Shown in pieces: positions 5,788 through 5,888 of a DNA stretch of 5,888 nt (within the stretch, counting starts at the first letter, position 1; every line of letters begins with the position of its first letter). The translations under genes and the position numbers were made by a program. The notes beneath the pieces are model-generated. The model was not told the DNA's origin and made no database searches. It was given only the letters and a program-made list of their open reading frames with translations. The DNA comes from Bacillota bacterium (GTDB taxonomy: Bacteria; Bacillota_I; Bacilli_A; MOL361; Turicibacteraceae). The DNA lies in NCBI GenBank assembly GCA_003486705.1, contig DNGE01000107.1, forward strand, positions 12,689 through 18,576, written 5' to 3'.

Positions 5788-5888
5788 TTAGTTTTCCTCT
5801 GCCAAGATTGCTTCAATGTCTGTGACTAAGCTATCACAAGCATCATCAACTGACAGTTCACCTGCCCATACTTTTCGTAATGTTTCAA
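5788..5888 (-). CDS. ABC transporter sugar-binding protein, C-terminal end only (partial)
   Basis: The last 32 codons of a minus-strand gene enter from the right edge and stop at TAA (5788-5790). The visible end reads ETLRKVWAGELSVDDACDSL, then VTDIEAILAEEN. The pattern of a small residue and W, then G-E-hydrophobic-S-V-D-A, then a closing amphipathic helix with a repeated hydrophobic-x-x-I, is typical of the C-terminal helices of solute-binding proteins of family 1 (CUT1 importers). Position and strand agree: such genes usually come first, directly before the MalF-type permease. The lipoprotein signal and the ligand-binding residues lie outside the window. The 5888 end is truncated by the window, not by decay. 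Confidence 0.85.
   Translation of the reverse strand, partial: ETLRKVWAGELSVDDACDSLVTDIEAILAEEN

Noticed and set aside
1..5888. CRISPR array, insertion sequence, tRNA or rRNA
   Set aside because: No regularly spaced repeats, transposase-like frame, terminal inverted repeats with target duplication, or recognisable structural RNA was seen on either strand.

Overview
The window is AT-rich DNA with strong AGGAGG-type ribosome binding sites, short intergenic gaps and Gram-positive-style carbohydrate genes. This points to a low-GC member of the Bacillota. The genus cannot be fixed from the sequence alone.

Layout, left to right: (a) about 315 bases of AT-rich upstream DNA, with a possible divergent gene start at the extreme left edge; (b) a plus-strand gene for a secreted zinc D,D-carboxypeptidase of the M15B (VanY/DacB-like) family, ending in a strong, probably bidirectional hairpin terminator; (c) a small minus-strand hypothetical gene whose start is set by a near-perfect Shine-Dalgarno and a TTG codon; (d) a roughly 460-base stretch without an intact gene, holding what looks like the decayed 5' end of a secreted GH3 beta-glucosidase lipoprotein; (e) a minus-strand GH13 gene of the amylosucrase (subfamily 4) type with its own terminator; (f) a minus-strand CUT1 sugar ABC importer operon read from the right edge as substrate-binding protein (C-terminal end only), MalF-type permease, MalG-type permease, then a terminator.

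The right two thirds forms a sugar-use locus. The binding protein and two permeases would bring an oligosaccharide or disaccharide into the cell. The cytoplasmic amylosucrase-like enzyme, which has no signal peptide, would then act on it, with sucrose the first substrate to test. A terminator separates importer operon and enzyme gene, so they are probably separate transcription units. A 13-bp hairpin lies between the binding-protein gene and the first permease gene, where many importers use RNA structure to keep permease levels below binding-protein levels. No ATPase (MsmX/MalK-type) and no regulator is visible in the window.

The two most interesting points are the GH3 relic, readable only across three reading-frame blocks, and the amylosucrase-like enzyme, which keeps the whole catalytic set but differs from the Neisseria enzyme at two acceptor-side arginines. 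No CRISPR array, transposase, tRNA or rRNA was seen, and nothing requires a wholly new system.
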